A DNA stretch of 64,000 nt from Ehretia macrophylla (lineage: Eukaryota; Streptophyta; Magnoliopsida; Boraginales; Ehretiaceae): NCBI GenBank assembly GCA_037974665.1, contig CM075783.1, positions 43,609,818-43,673,817 of the forward strand, read 5' to 3'. Under the pieces are notes generated by a model, which was not told the DNA's origin, searched no databases, and was given only the letters and a program-made list of their open reading frames with translations. Below are positions 36,612-48,337 of the stretch, in pieces. The stretch's first letter is position 1; each line of letters opens with the position of its first letter. The translations under genes were made by a program, and so were the position numbers.

Positions 36612-39095
36612 TGTGACGCCCGGGTTTTAGCCATGCATTTAATTACTGTTGCATCCCTTGTTTGCGCATTTACTTCTATGCCTTATTAACTGACTTTTGT
36701 GACTACTATTCACTCCATTTTTAAACTTCCTTCTATTAGTTAATTAACATTTTTATTAAATCATATTAATTGTAAAAGTAGTGGGAAAAATGTGCATTTG
36801 AGCTAACGGCGTTAGGAGAGCTCGTTTAGAAAATGATTTTTGTAGTTGAATGAATAGTGTTATGTAATAACTTTATAGATTTAATTAGCTAGCCTAAGTT
36901 TTATACATTAGCCTCGTTTTGGAGCTAGCAACGCGCATTTTATTAGATCACTTAAGCACCCAAATGACCCCACCTCAACTTAACCCCTTTATTATATCAC
37001 TTAAGCTCATAAAATGCAAAAGAAAAAAAAAAACTGAAAACAGGAGCCAAACCCGACAACCCCACTTTTCACCTAGGATGAATTTTTCATCTTCAAATCT
37101 TCAATTCAAGCCAAGCCAGGCCTTCAGCACCTAGTGTAGGGTGTTTGCAAGGTTCCTAGGTGCTCCTACGCGTATTGGTGAGGGATTTCACGACTTGTTT
37201 TTGCATTTTTAAATAGTTACTCATTTCTTGATTTGTTGAAAATATGATTATATGCCATTGTAATTGTTATCTATGCTAATATACCATCTATATGAATGCT
37301 AGAGAACACATTTGAGCCGTTGTTTCGCTTTTTAAACGGTTAGAATCGTTAGTTTGATTTTTAGGGTGAATAGTGACATTTTTTTCTAGGGTTTTGTGTA
37401 ATTGCTCGAATTAGCTTGATTTAATGCTTCTAATAGATGCCTTAGGTGTTAGTGAAGATAGCCTAATAGCCCCGTGCACTTGCATTACCCTTAAATTGCC
37501 TAAAAATGGAAAATAGCCGACTTTAATTTGGGGCTTTCGGGGTTAATGCGAATCCGGGTGGATTCGGGCTTCAATTCTAGTATCCTTAGGCTATCTAGGT
37601 GCTATAGATGCCTTGATATCCCTTGTTTGAAGCCCGGACAATGTAGGTGTAGTTTAAAGCCAAAAGAGGGAAATTGGGGCTTTCGGGGTAAACGCGGGCA
37701 TTTGAATGAGTTAGAGGGTTGAGAGGGTACCTTGAGGGTTAGTTAGAAGGTTGGGAGAGTTTCCTTTGAAAATGAAATCATTAACTTTGGTTTGGAAGAG
37801 AAATAGTTCGAAAAACAAAGGGGTTTAGGTGCAATTTAAGTTGTCTCACACTTCTAAACCCATGTCAGGACTTCTTGAGTGTTTATATATGATTTTAAAT
37901 TGATTTGGAGCTTTTGGTATGATTCTATGCTTATTTGGTATATGTTCATTTGTAAACTGCTTATTAGCTTCTATATTTGCTTCTATCCTAATTGCAACGA
38001 GGTCAACCTACTTTGTTGATCCTCATATGTGTTAATGCTTATATTATTGCTATTAACTTGCCATCGTTAAGTGCATTGCATAGTGGTTGCGCAACCATAG
38101 TGTCAGGGGCGGATGTGTTGAATATCGGCTGGGCGGCAGAGGGCTTGCCGGTGGATATTCAAACTCCGTGCCCTATTCCCTCATTCGCCTGGTCCGGAGA
38201 TTGCCAGGGGATGTTGGGTCGTAGGATTCGGGGTACATCCGGAGTACACCCACTGGAGTGTTTGGGGATTATGCCGGCTTATCGTGATCGTGCTCGTGGT
38301 TCGTGGATCGTGATTGAAGACCAGTGAAGATTGGTGTATAGGGGATTGTTGAAATGAATCCTTTTACTTCTGTGGTTATTTAAGTTATCATTGTTTCTTT
38401 AATTGTTTAAGTGTTATTGTTGTGTAATTGTATTATCTGTTGCATTGCACGCCCCGGGACTATATCCCTCACTGGGCAACAGTGGTTGCTCATACCTCGA
38501 TATCTGTTTCAGGAGACGCTGAGGGTGATCCCCAGCTTGTTGATTTAGTTGAGGAAGAAGAAGTTCAGATCGAGCCTCTACCTTAGTTGTTGTGTCTGAT
38601 AGCTTGAGGTGGTTAATGAATTTGCTGCTATGTGGAAAGTTCAATTAATTGTTTTATGTTCTATTTTGTGGCCTAAGGGCTATGTATATGTTTGTTGCGC
38701 AAGTCGAAGGATAGTAGATTGTGGTGTAGAATTGGAAGCCATGTCTTGTAATAACTTTTATTCTTGCCTTATTTCCTTGCATGCTTGGGAGTGGATGGTT
38801 AATGTAGAATGCTTTATCCTTTAAGTTGTTTTATTGATTTCCTAGAATGTCATGATTATAAAACTATGCTGACAACAAGTTCTCGCATGCTTGTGTGTTT
38901 TGGAGCTATTGTGTACCATAAGGCTCGGATGGCCTTATAGCTTTGTTGTTTAATTAAGAAAAGCTTGTATTGTATTGTTGGGACTTTGTTTAAGTGTTTA
39001 CAGGTTTTTAGAATGTCCACGGTACAGGGGAGACTCTGTCCGTGTGTCGGGTCCGGACTTAACCTTTAGCTTGGGGGTTGGGTCGGGGCGTGACA
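36612..39095 (+). repeat. Element B 5' LTR (2,484 bp)
   Basis: TGTGACGCCCGGG start and GCGTGACA end; same family as the A LTRs. Confidence 0.95.
37999..38586 (+). other. LTR structured module and 24-codon acidic frame (B 5' LTR)
   Basis: CTACTTT-loop hairpin 37999-38024, palindrome GGTTGCGCAACC 38085-38096, nonamer changed to GAATCCTTT (38356-38364), hairpin GGGCAAC / GTTGCTC 38474-38491, AG at 38512 and the 24-codon frame 38512-38586 ending EPLP. Confidence 0.58.
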
Positions 39096-39101
39096 TTTAA
39101 G

Positions 39102-39113
39102 TGGTATCAGAGC
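39102..39113 (+). promoter_or_regulatory. Primer binding site of element B
   Basis: TGGTATCAGAGC, initiator-Met tRNA type, six bases after the LTR. Bases 39114-39448 are an untranslated leader very similar to that of A. Confidence 0.95.
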
Positions 39114-39448
39114 TATAGATTGCATGAAGCCGGGTTAAATTTCTCGGTCTGTGGGTAGAGATTTGTTATGTGACTTTGTGAATACATGAGTCCTTGATTT
39201 TGATTGACCTAAGTGAAATTTGAATAAGGAATGAACATGCTAGCATGGAAATAGAATATCAAGAGTCTAGAATGTCAAGTATGATCTAGTGATTTATGTT
39301 TACTTCAAGAATGTGGAATATTTATTTGAACTTCTATGTACTTGACTTTATGTGAATCTAATTGGACTTTTCTTCATGTGTTGCTTATAAATTGCTTATA
39401 TACATATTTATATACCTGTCATAACACTTTGCATTCTAGCTATTCGAG

Positions 39449-42400
39449 ATGGGGCCTCGCCGTCGTGCTGATAATCCGAATGTTGGTGGAGAACCCGAGG
39501 GGGTTTAGGGGCAAGAAGCTGAGGTGGCCAAAAATGCACCGCAGGTTCAAGAACCGAGCACTGCACAGATCTTGGCCACGATGGCCACAGCTATGAACAC
39601 TATCGCCCAGTTTGTTACACAACAGGGTCAGCCAGGGGTCGTTGGAGGTAATTAGGCTGCGAGAGCCGGAGGTAGTGGCCCTACCGGAGGGAATCTGTAT
39701 GATCGGTTTATACATCATGGGGCCTATACTTTCTTTGGGGAGCCGGACGATATGAAAGCTGAGATGTGGCTAAGGAAGTTCGAGAGAGTGGCAGCGATAC
39801 TGGAGTGCCATGATGACAGGAAGATTACTTATGCTACTTTCCTTCTCGAGGGTGATGCTGAAGATTGGTGGAATACCATCAGTGAGAAATGGGGAGCTGA
39901 GGGAGGTCATCATTCGTGGGCCGATTTTGTCCAAGAATTTCGAGACAAGTATATATCGGTAGTTGCCCGCGAGAGGCGACAAACTGAGTTCATAAACTTG
40001 AAGCAGGGAAGTATGACGGTAGATCAATACGAGGCTACTTTTACCCGGCTTTCCCGTTATGCACCAGCTTTAATTCAGCCGGAGGACATGAAGATTCAGA
40101 GGTTCATCTTGGGTTTGAGGAGAGATATTATGCTAAACTTGTCTTCAAATGATTTTCCCAACTATGCTGCAGTAGTCCGAGCTGCCTCGAGATATGAGAA
40201 ACGGAAAGCCGATGTGTTAGCCGAGACCAGTCAATCGAGTAAACGGTTTCAGTCTCAAAGTCAAGGGTACCAGGGGCAGGCTGTATCAGTTGGGCAGAGT
40301 TCACAGCCGAGGCAGACTCAGAGTTACACAGGGCCTACTCAGACTCAGGCACGACCAGTCCAGAGTCAGACTCAGAGTCAGTTCCGTCCAGCAGTTTCCC
40401 GTTCGCAGTAGGGTAGTTCAGCTACCTCTACTTACAGAGCTCCTTCAGGAGGCACTGTTGCAAGACGTCACCAGCAGTGCAGCTTCTGTCAGCGCCAGGG
40501 CTACACTGAGGATGTTTGTTGGAAGAAACATAACAAGTGTACAGGTTGCGGCAGTGATCAACACAGGGTTAAAGACTGTCAGAAATTTAAGAACCCTAGG
40601 GGTCAGACATCAGCTCAGAACTCTCAGACCAGGGCACCAGCTGCAGCACCACCACCACGAGGCCAGGCCCGTGTATTTGCTTTGGATGCTGAGAAGCTTC
40701 CGGATACTACCGCTGTGGTAGAAGGTATTTTTCTTCTTAATGATCAGTCAGTTAAGGTTTTAATTGATTCCGGGGCTTCGCATTCTTTTATTACTCCTAC
40801 TTGTGCACAAAATGCTAAATTGAAACATGATAAACTGTTGCATGATATTGTGGTCTATACTCCTATGGGCCCGAAGTTTGTTACTAGGTCTATTTGCAGA
40901 GCATGTAGTATATTTATTGAAGGTCGTGTTTTTCCTGCTGATTTGATTATCCTACCCTTCAATGACTTTGAAATTATATTGGGGATGGACTGGTTAAGTA
41001 AATATTATGCCCAGCTTGATTGTAGAAAGAAGATTGTGTATCTAGAAATGCCTGACCAGCCTGTACTTAAAATAGTTGGTAGTAGAAAATCTACGGGAAC
41101 TCCTATTATTTCTTCTATTAGGGCATCTAAATTATTGAGCAAGGGTTGTGAGGCTTATCTTGCATATTTGATTAATCAACCTGGGGATCAATTGAAATTG
41201 AATGATGTACCTATCGTGAGAGAGTTTCCGGGGGTCTTTCCTGAGGAATTACCTGGGTTACCACCTGATAGAGAGATAGAGTTCATGATTGATTTATTGC
41301 CGGGGACTTCACCTGTCTCTAGGACTCCGTACAGAATGGCTCCACCTGAGTTGCAGGAATTGAAAGTTCAATTGCAGGGCTTGCTTGACAAGGGATTCAT
41401 TCAGCCGAGTTCTTCACCGTGGGGTACGCCAGTTCTCTTCGTTAAAAAGAAAGACGGATCTCTTCGCCTATGCATCGATTACTGGGGTCTTAATCAAGTA
41501 ACCATCAAAAATAAATATCCTTTGCCTTTAATCGAAGAGTTATTTGATCAGTTGCAAGGCGCCAGGGTATTCTCTAAATTTGATCTGAGGCAGGGCTATT
41601 ATCAACTGAGGATTAAGAAAGATGATGTTCCAAAAACTGCTTTCAGAACTCGATATGGCCATTATGAGTTTGTTGTCTTGCCGTTTGGTCTTACTAATGC
41701 TCCCGCCGCATTCATGGACTTAATGCAGAGGGTATTCCGTCCTTATCTGGACCAATTTGTGGTCATATTTATTGATGATATCCTTGTCTATTCTAAATCT
41801 GAGGCAGAACATGAACAGCATCTCAGAATTGTGTTGCAGACTCTTCAGGAGCATCGGTTATTTGCAAAGTTTAGCAAATGTGAATTCTGGCTTAAGCAAG
41901 TTGCTTTTCTTGGCCATATTATCTCGCAGGATGGTATTTCTGTTGATCCAGCGAAGATTGAAGTTGTGTTATCTTGGAAACGACCTGAAACTGTCACGGA
42001 AATTCGTAGCTTCCTTGGTTTAGCTGGGTATTATCGGAGGTTTGTCAAGGATTTCTCTAAGATTGCAGGGCCTTTAACTCAGCTTACTCAGAAGAAAATA
42101 GTATTTGACTGGAATGATAAATGTGAGGCCAGCTTCCAGGAATTGATGAAGAGATTGACTACAGCTCCTATTCTTGCTTTACCTGAGGGTTATGATAATC
42201 TGGTGATCTATAATGATGCTTCGAAGGAAGGTCTGGGTTGTGTATTGATGCAGAATGGCAGGGTTATTGCTTATGCTTCCAGGAAACTGAAACCTTATGA
42301 ACTCAACTATCCGACTCATGATCTTGAGCTTGCAGCTATCATTCTTGCATTAAAGAAATGGCGTCATTATCTCTGGGGCAACAAATTTGAAATCTTTACA

Positions 42401-44221
42401 GATCATAAGAGCTTGAAATATCTGTTTTCACAGAAAGAGTTGAACATGAGGCAGAGGCGTTGGCTGGAATTACTTGAGGACTATAACTGCACTATTAACT
42501 ATCTTCCAGGTAAGGCCAATATTGTTGCTGATGCTTTGAGCCGAAAGGCTACTGTTGCTAGCTTGATTATCAAGAATTGGGAATTCATGGAAGAATTGTG
42601 CTTATGGAAGCCTAGTACTTCAAATTCTGGTATTCAATTTGCAAGTTTGCAGATTCAATCTCTGTTGTTATCCAGGATTCGAGAAGCTCAACAGGCTGAT
42701 CTTCAATTGTTGAAAGTCTTAGAGAATTCTAAAGGGGAAGAGTTGGATTTCAAATTGCACGACGATGGTATTCTTAAATTCAAGGGTAGAATCTGTATTC
42801 CGAATGATCCAACTCTAAAGAAGGATATTCTTGCTGAGGCACACAGTTCTCGATATATTATCCATCCAGGCAGTAAGAAAATGTATAAAGATTTAAAGCA
42901 GAATTTCTGGTGGAATAATATGAAGAGAGAAATTGCTGACTATGTTGCTCGATGCCTTACTTGTCAGAAAGTTAAAGCAGAACATCAGAGACCTGCAGGG
43001 TTGTTGCAACCTTTGGCTATTCCTGTTTGGAAATGGGATCATATTATTATGGATTTCGTATCAGATTTACCGAGGTCTTCGAGGGGTAATGACTCAGTCT
43101 AGGTTATTGTGGATAGACTGACCAAGACTTCTCATTTTATTGCTAAAAAGAAGTCTGATTCTCTTGATAAACTGGTAGAGTTGTATATTGAGAATGTTGT
43201 CCGACTACATGGAATTCCAAAGAGTATCGTGTCAGATAGAGATCCCAGATTCACATCTCAGTTCTGGCAGAAGATTCAGAAAGCTTTGGGCACGAATTTG
43301 AATTTCAGTACAGCTTATCATCCTCAGACAGATGGTCAATCTGAGAGAACTATCTTGATCCTTGAGGATATGTTACGGGCTTGTATTCTGGACTTCGGTA
43401 AAAGTTGGGAGAAATATTTGCCACTAGCAGAGTTCACCTACAACAATAGTTATCAAGCTACTATTGGTATGGCACCTTATGAGGCACTGTATGGGCGTAA
43501 ATGTCGGTCTCCTCTCTACTGGGATGATGTTGGTGAAATGAAGACTATCGACCCTACTCTCTTACCTGAAATGAACAAAATGATTGATCAGGTGCAGCTT
43601 ATCAGAAAAAGAATGCTTACAGCACAGAGCCGGCAAAAGAGTTATGCAGATAGACGACGTCGTGATCTGAAATTTGCTGTGGGGGACCGGGTATTTCTGA
43701 AAATTTCTCCTCGCAAGGGTTTGATTCGGCATGGTAAAGGAGGTAAACTCAGTCCTCGATATGTGGGACCATTTGAGATAACTGAAACTGTTGGTGATTT
43801 GGCTTACCGTCTAGCTTTACCTCCCAGTCTAGGCAGAATTCATGACGTATTCCATGTTTCCATGCTTCGGAAGTATCAGCCAGATCCCTCTCACATACTT
43901 GAGCCAGAACCGCTAGAGATCAGTGAAACTTTGACCTACACAGAGAAACCTCTTCGAATTGTTGATCAGAAAGTTCAGGAACTGAGGACTAAAAGCATTT
44001 CGATGGTTAAAGTTCTGTGGGATCATCACGGAGTAGAGGATGTGACATGGGAAAGAGAGGATCAGATGCGGGAACGGTATCTAGAGTTATTCGCCGAATC
44101 ATGTAAGAATTGCGTGGACGCAATTAGTTTAAGGGGGAGAGGATGTGACGCCTGGGTTTTAGTCATGCATTTAATTACTGTTGCATCCCTTGTTTGCGCA
44201 TTTACTTCTATGCCTTATTAA
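39449..44221 (+). pseudogene. Element B gag-pol with four in-frame TAG codons
   Basis: Collinear with the A polyprotein in a single frame from the ATG at 39449 to a stop inside the 3' LTR, without frameshift. TAG codons occur at 39506-39508, 39653-39655, 40409-40411 (all gag) and 43100-43102 (integrase core, where A has TGG). Protease DSGAS, reverse transcriptase FIDD, integrase HHCC and D,D,E residues are still readable. Missense changes include R to W in the conserved CIDYRGLNQ part (about 41480) and S to N beside the RNase H aspartate (about 42211). At least three of the four stops fit C to T change in a CHG context. Confidence 0.96.
44128..44143 (+). promoter_or_regulatory. Polypurine tract of element B
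   Basis: TTTAAGGGGGAGAGGA immediately before the 3' LTR. Confidence 0.92.
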
Positions 44222-46632
44222 CTGACTTTTGTGACTACTATTCACTCCGTTTTTAAACTGCCTTCTATTAGTTAATTAACATTTTTATTAAATCATATTA
44301 ATTGTAAAAGTAGTGTGAAAAATGTGCATTTGAGCTAATGGCGTTAGGAGAGCTCGTTTAGAAAATAATTTTTGTAGTTGAATGAATAGTGTTACGTAAT
44401 AACTTTATAGATTTAATTAGCTAGCCTAAGTTTTATACATTAGCCTCGTTTTGGAGCTAGCAACGCGCATTTTATTAGATCACTTAAGCACCCAAATGAC
44501 CCCACCTCAACTTAACCCCTTTATTATATCACTTAAGCTCATAAAATGCAAAAGAAAAAAAAAATAAAAAGCTGAAAACATGAGCCAAACCCGACAGCCC
44601 CTCTTTGCACTTGGGAGGAATTTTTCATCTTCAACTCTTCAATTCAAGCCAAGCCAAGCCTTGAGCAACTAGTGTAGGCTGTTTGCAAGGGTCCTAGGTG
44701 CTCTTACGCGTATTGGTAAGGGATTTCACGACTTGTTTTTGCATTTTTAAATAGTTACTCATTTCTTGATTTGTTGAAAATATGATTATATGCCATTGTA
44801 ATTGTTATCTATGCTAATATACCATCTATATGAATGCTAGAGAACACATTTGAGCCGTTGTTTCACTTTTTAAACGGTTAGAATCGTTAGTTTGATTTTT
44901 AGGGTGAATAGTGACATTTTTTCTAGGGTTTTGTGTAATTGCTCGAATTAGCTTGATTTAATGCTTCTAATAGATGCCTTAGGTGTTAGTGAAGATAGCC
45001 TAATAGCCCCGTGCACTTGCATTGCCCTTAAATTGCCTAAAAATGGAAAATAGCCGACTTTAATTTGGGGCTTTCGGGGTTAATGCGAATCCGGGTGGAT
45101 TCGGGCTTCAATTCTAGTATCCTTAGGCTATCTAGGTGCTATAGATGCCTTGATATCCCTTGTTTGAAGCCCGGACAATGTAGGTGTAGTTTAAAGCCAA
45201 AAGAGGGAAATTGGGGCTTTCGGGGTAAACGCGGGCATTTGAATGAGTTAGAGGGTTGAGAGGGTACCTTGGGGGTTAGTTAGAAGGTTGGGAGAGTTTC
45301 CTTTGAAAATGAAATCATTAACTTTGGTTTGGAAGAGAAATAGTTCGAAAAACAAAGGGGTTTAGGTGCAATTTAAGTTGTCTCACACTTCTAAACCCAT
45401 GTCAGGACTTCTTGAGTGTTTATATATGATTTTAAATTGATTTGGAGCTTTTGGTATGATTCTATGCTTATTTGGTATATGTTCATTTGTAAACTGCTTA
45501 TTAGCTTCTATATTTGCTTCTATCCTAATTGCAACGAGGTCAACCTACTTTGTTGATCCTCATATGTGTTAATGCTTATATTATTGCTATTAACTTGCCA
45601 TCGTTAAGTGCATTGCATAGTGGTTGCGCAACCATAGTGTCAGGGGCGGATGTGTTGAATATCGGCTGGGCGGCAGAGGGCTTGCCGGTGGATATTCAAA
45701 CTCCGTGCCCTATTCCCTCATTCGCCTGGTCCGGAGATTGCCAGGGGATGTTGGGTCGTAGGATTCGGGGTACATCCGGAGTACACCCACTGGAGTGTTT
45801 GGGGATTATGCCGGCTTATCGTGATCGTGCTCGTGGTTCGTGGATCGTGATTGAAGACCAGTGAAGATTGGTGTATAGGGGATTGTTGAAATGTATCCTT
45901 TTAATTGTGTGGTTATTTAAGTTATCATTGTTTCTTTAATTGTTTAAGTGTTATTGTTGTGTAATTGTATTATCTGTTGCATTGCACGCCCCGGGACTAT
46001 ATCCCTCACTGGGCAACAGTGGTTGCTCATACCTCGATATCTGTTTCAGGAGACGCTGAGGGTGATCCCCAGCTTGTTGATTTAGTTGAGGAAGAAGAAG
46101 TTCAGATCGAGCCTTTACGTTAGTTGCTGTGTCTGATAGCTTGAGGTGGTTAATGAATTTGCTGCTATGTGGAAAGTTCAATTAATTGTTTTATGTTCTA
46201 TTTTGTGGCCTAAGGGCTATGTATATGTTTGTTGCGCAAGTCGAAGGATAGTAGATTGTGGTGTAGAATTGGAAGCCATGTCTTGTAATAACTTTTATTC
46301 TTGCCTTATTTCCTTGCATGCTTGGGAGTGGATGGTTAATGTAGAATGCTTTATCCTTTAAGTTGTTTTATTGATTTCCTAGAATGTCATGATTATAAAA
46401 CTATGCTGACAACAAGTTCTCGCATGCTTGTGTGTTTTGGAGCTATTGTGTACCATAAGGCTCGGATGGCCTTATAGCTTTGTTGTTTAATTAAGAAAAG
46501 CTTGTATTGTATTGTTGGGACTTTGTTTAAGTGTTTACAGGTTTTTAGAATGTCCACGGTACAGGGGAGACTCTGTCCGTGTGTCGGGTCCGGACTTAAC
46601 CTTTAGCTTGGGGGTTGGGTCGGGGCGTGATA
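44144..46632 (+). repeat. Element B 3' LTR (2,489 bp)
   Basis: TGTGACGCCTGGG start; ends GCGTGATA instead of GCGTGACA, followed by GACTC. Same family as the A LTRs. Confidence 0.95.
45536..46123 (+). other. LTR structured module and 24-codon acidic frame (B 3' LTR)
   Basis: CTACTTT-loop hairpin 45536-45561, palindrome 45622-45633, GTATCCTTT 45893-45901, hairpin 46011-46028, AG at 46049 and frame 46049-46123 ending EPLR (final Pro changed to Arg). Confidence 0.58.
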
Positions 46633-46637
46633 GACTC

Positions 46638-47723
46638 CACATGCCCTGGGCGCTTGCAGTAATTACACTGCGATGATGTGGCACTAACACTGCCTCTAGA
46701 AGAACCAGAAGCAGATGAAGCAGCTGATACAGCCTGCTGCTGAGGTCTCACCACACTAGGCCTGTACTAACCCTGAGACTGGGTTGGCCTATACTGAGTC
46801 TGAACCTGATGTGGCCTCTGCTGAAACTGAGGCCGATAGTAACTCTGCTGACCCTGTGGCCTATAAGAACCCTGCTGGGCTGGTGGCCTGGAGACAACCT
46901 GCTGTACTGGAGGCCTATATATAACCTGCTGGCCCTGTGGCTGATACGGCCTCTTACTAGGCTGACTGGAGACAATCTGATCCTCTTTCCTCTTCTCTAA
47001 CCTAGAAGCTGCATCAAAAGCCTCAGTAAAGATATCATAGCGATTCAGAGCCATTGCATCCTGAATCTCGGGCCTCAATCCCAACATAAATCTACGGGTC
47101 TTCCTCTCCTCCACAGCTACAAACTCCGGTGCATACCGGGACAACCTAGTGAATGTAGCCTCATATTGAGCCACAGTAGAATCCCCCTGTACCAAAGACA
47201 AGAACTCAGCCTCTCTCCTCTCCCGTGCAACTCTCGGGACATACTTATCCTTAAAAGCAGTCAGAAAGGTATCCCAAACATACGGAACACCCCCGGTTTC
47301 CCAACTGGCTCTCACAGTGCGCCACCATTCCTCTGCCTCATCATCAAGCAAATAGACAACACAAGTCACCTTCCTCTCATCAGTGTACCCGAGAGAATCA
47401 AAAATTTTCTCTAACTTACTAATCCACGACTCGGCCTTCCTATCATCAGGCTCTCCCTGAAATCTAGGAGGATAGTACCCCAGAAAGTCCTTCATAGTAC
47501 CTCGACCGTGATTACCTCCCTGTACACTCTGTATCTGAGCCTGCAACGCCTGAGTCTGAACAGCCTGACCTGCTAACAACTGGGCCTGCCCAGCCATCAA
47601 ATCTGCAATCCGATCCATTGCTGCCCCTAACCTGCCATCACCCCCATCACTGCCCTGTGCCACATTACCAGGGACCTCATCTACAATCTCGGGCCTACCA
47701 CGAGTCCTCGGTCTACCGGCCAT
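46638..47723 (-). pseudogene. Element C gag (cut by element B, one TAG)
   Basis: Starts MAGRPRTRGRPEIVDEVPGN at the ATG ending at 47723. The capsid-like part has YYPPRFQGEPDDRKAE, EEWWRT and LSRYAPE, followed by a long Q/P/R-rich linker. TAG at 46767-46769, probably from CAG, interrupts the linker. The frame then reaches the first zinc knuckle (CNYCKRPGH), where B is inserted before its last Cys. An upstream in-frame codon at 47777 lies in the leader and is not preferred, because the MxxRPRTRGRP start is shared with F. Confidence 0.93.
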
Positions 47724-48017
47724 CGTACTAATCAAAGAGTTAGCACAGGTTATAGCACATAAACAGATTATATACAACTTTTAACACATAAACAACAAAC
47801 TCATATAAAGCACATAGATCACATAAGTTTCAATCACATAAGAAAATTGATCACATAATCATATAAGCACTTAAATCACATAATCACTTAATCATTTAGT
47901 CATATCAATACATAATTCACTCTTCTTTCTTTTCATACAAATTTCATGCTAAGACCATTACCCACATTCCGAGAATACCCCGGCTAACAACTAACATGCG
48001 CTCTGATACCACTTAAA
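47724..48017 (-). promoter_or_regulatory. Element C leader and primer binding site
   Basis: GCTCTGATACCA at 48000-48011 is the reverse complement of the initiator-Met primer site. From about 47760 to 47930 the leader is rich in CACATAA-type units (TTATGTG on the element strand). Confidence 0.9.
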
Positions 48018-48337
48018 TGTCACACCCCAACTCGACCCCACCTACAATCAGTCAGGACGCAACGGAATTTCGGCAGTGTAACGACAGTAAATAGATTTCC
48101 GAGGTTCTAAACCAACCTCATTAATAACATTAAACATCCAATTCTATAACCATACAAACAACAACTCCTCAACAGCATAACAAAACACAACATAACCGTA
48201 ATATACAATAATCAGTCTTCGTTATCTGCCTCCGTTCCAACATAACATACAATACCTCAACCTTATCATACATTTCAAAAATAAGTTGAGACCCATCTAA
48301 CAACTTAACCATAGACAAAAGAAAGCCACTAAGTTAA
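48018..48337 (-). repeat. Element C 5' LTR, first part on plus strand
   Basis: TGTCACACCCCAACTCG start. Interrupted at GTTAA (48333-48337) by solo LTR D; continues at 50706. Confidence 0.94.

Larger units (their letters stand above)
36612..46632 (+). mobile_element. Element B: full-length Tekay-type chromovirus, same family as A, inactivated
   Basis: A 10,021 bp element with both LTRs, primer site, gag-pol in one frame and polypurine tract. Inserted into the first zinc knuckle codons of element C, with GACTC duplicated. The LTRs differ more than those of A (several substitutions and small indels near 37050-37130 versus 44590-44660), so it is older than A. The terminal CA of the 3' LTR has become TA. 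Confidence 0.96.

Noticed and set aside
37992-38327. 111-codon open frame in the B LTRs (also 45529-45864), with a partial match in LTR I at 60257-60583
   Set aside because: It starts from a non-ATG codon. A one-base loss breaks it in both A LTRs. Differences between B and I are spread over all three codon positions, so the similarity is nucleotide-level, not coding.
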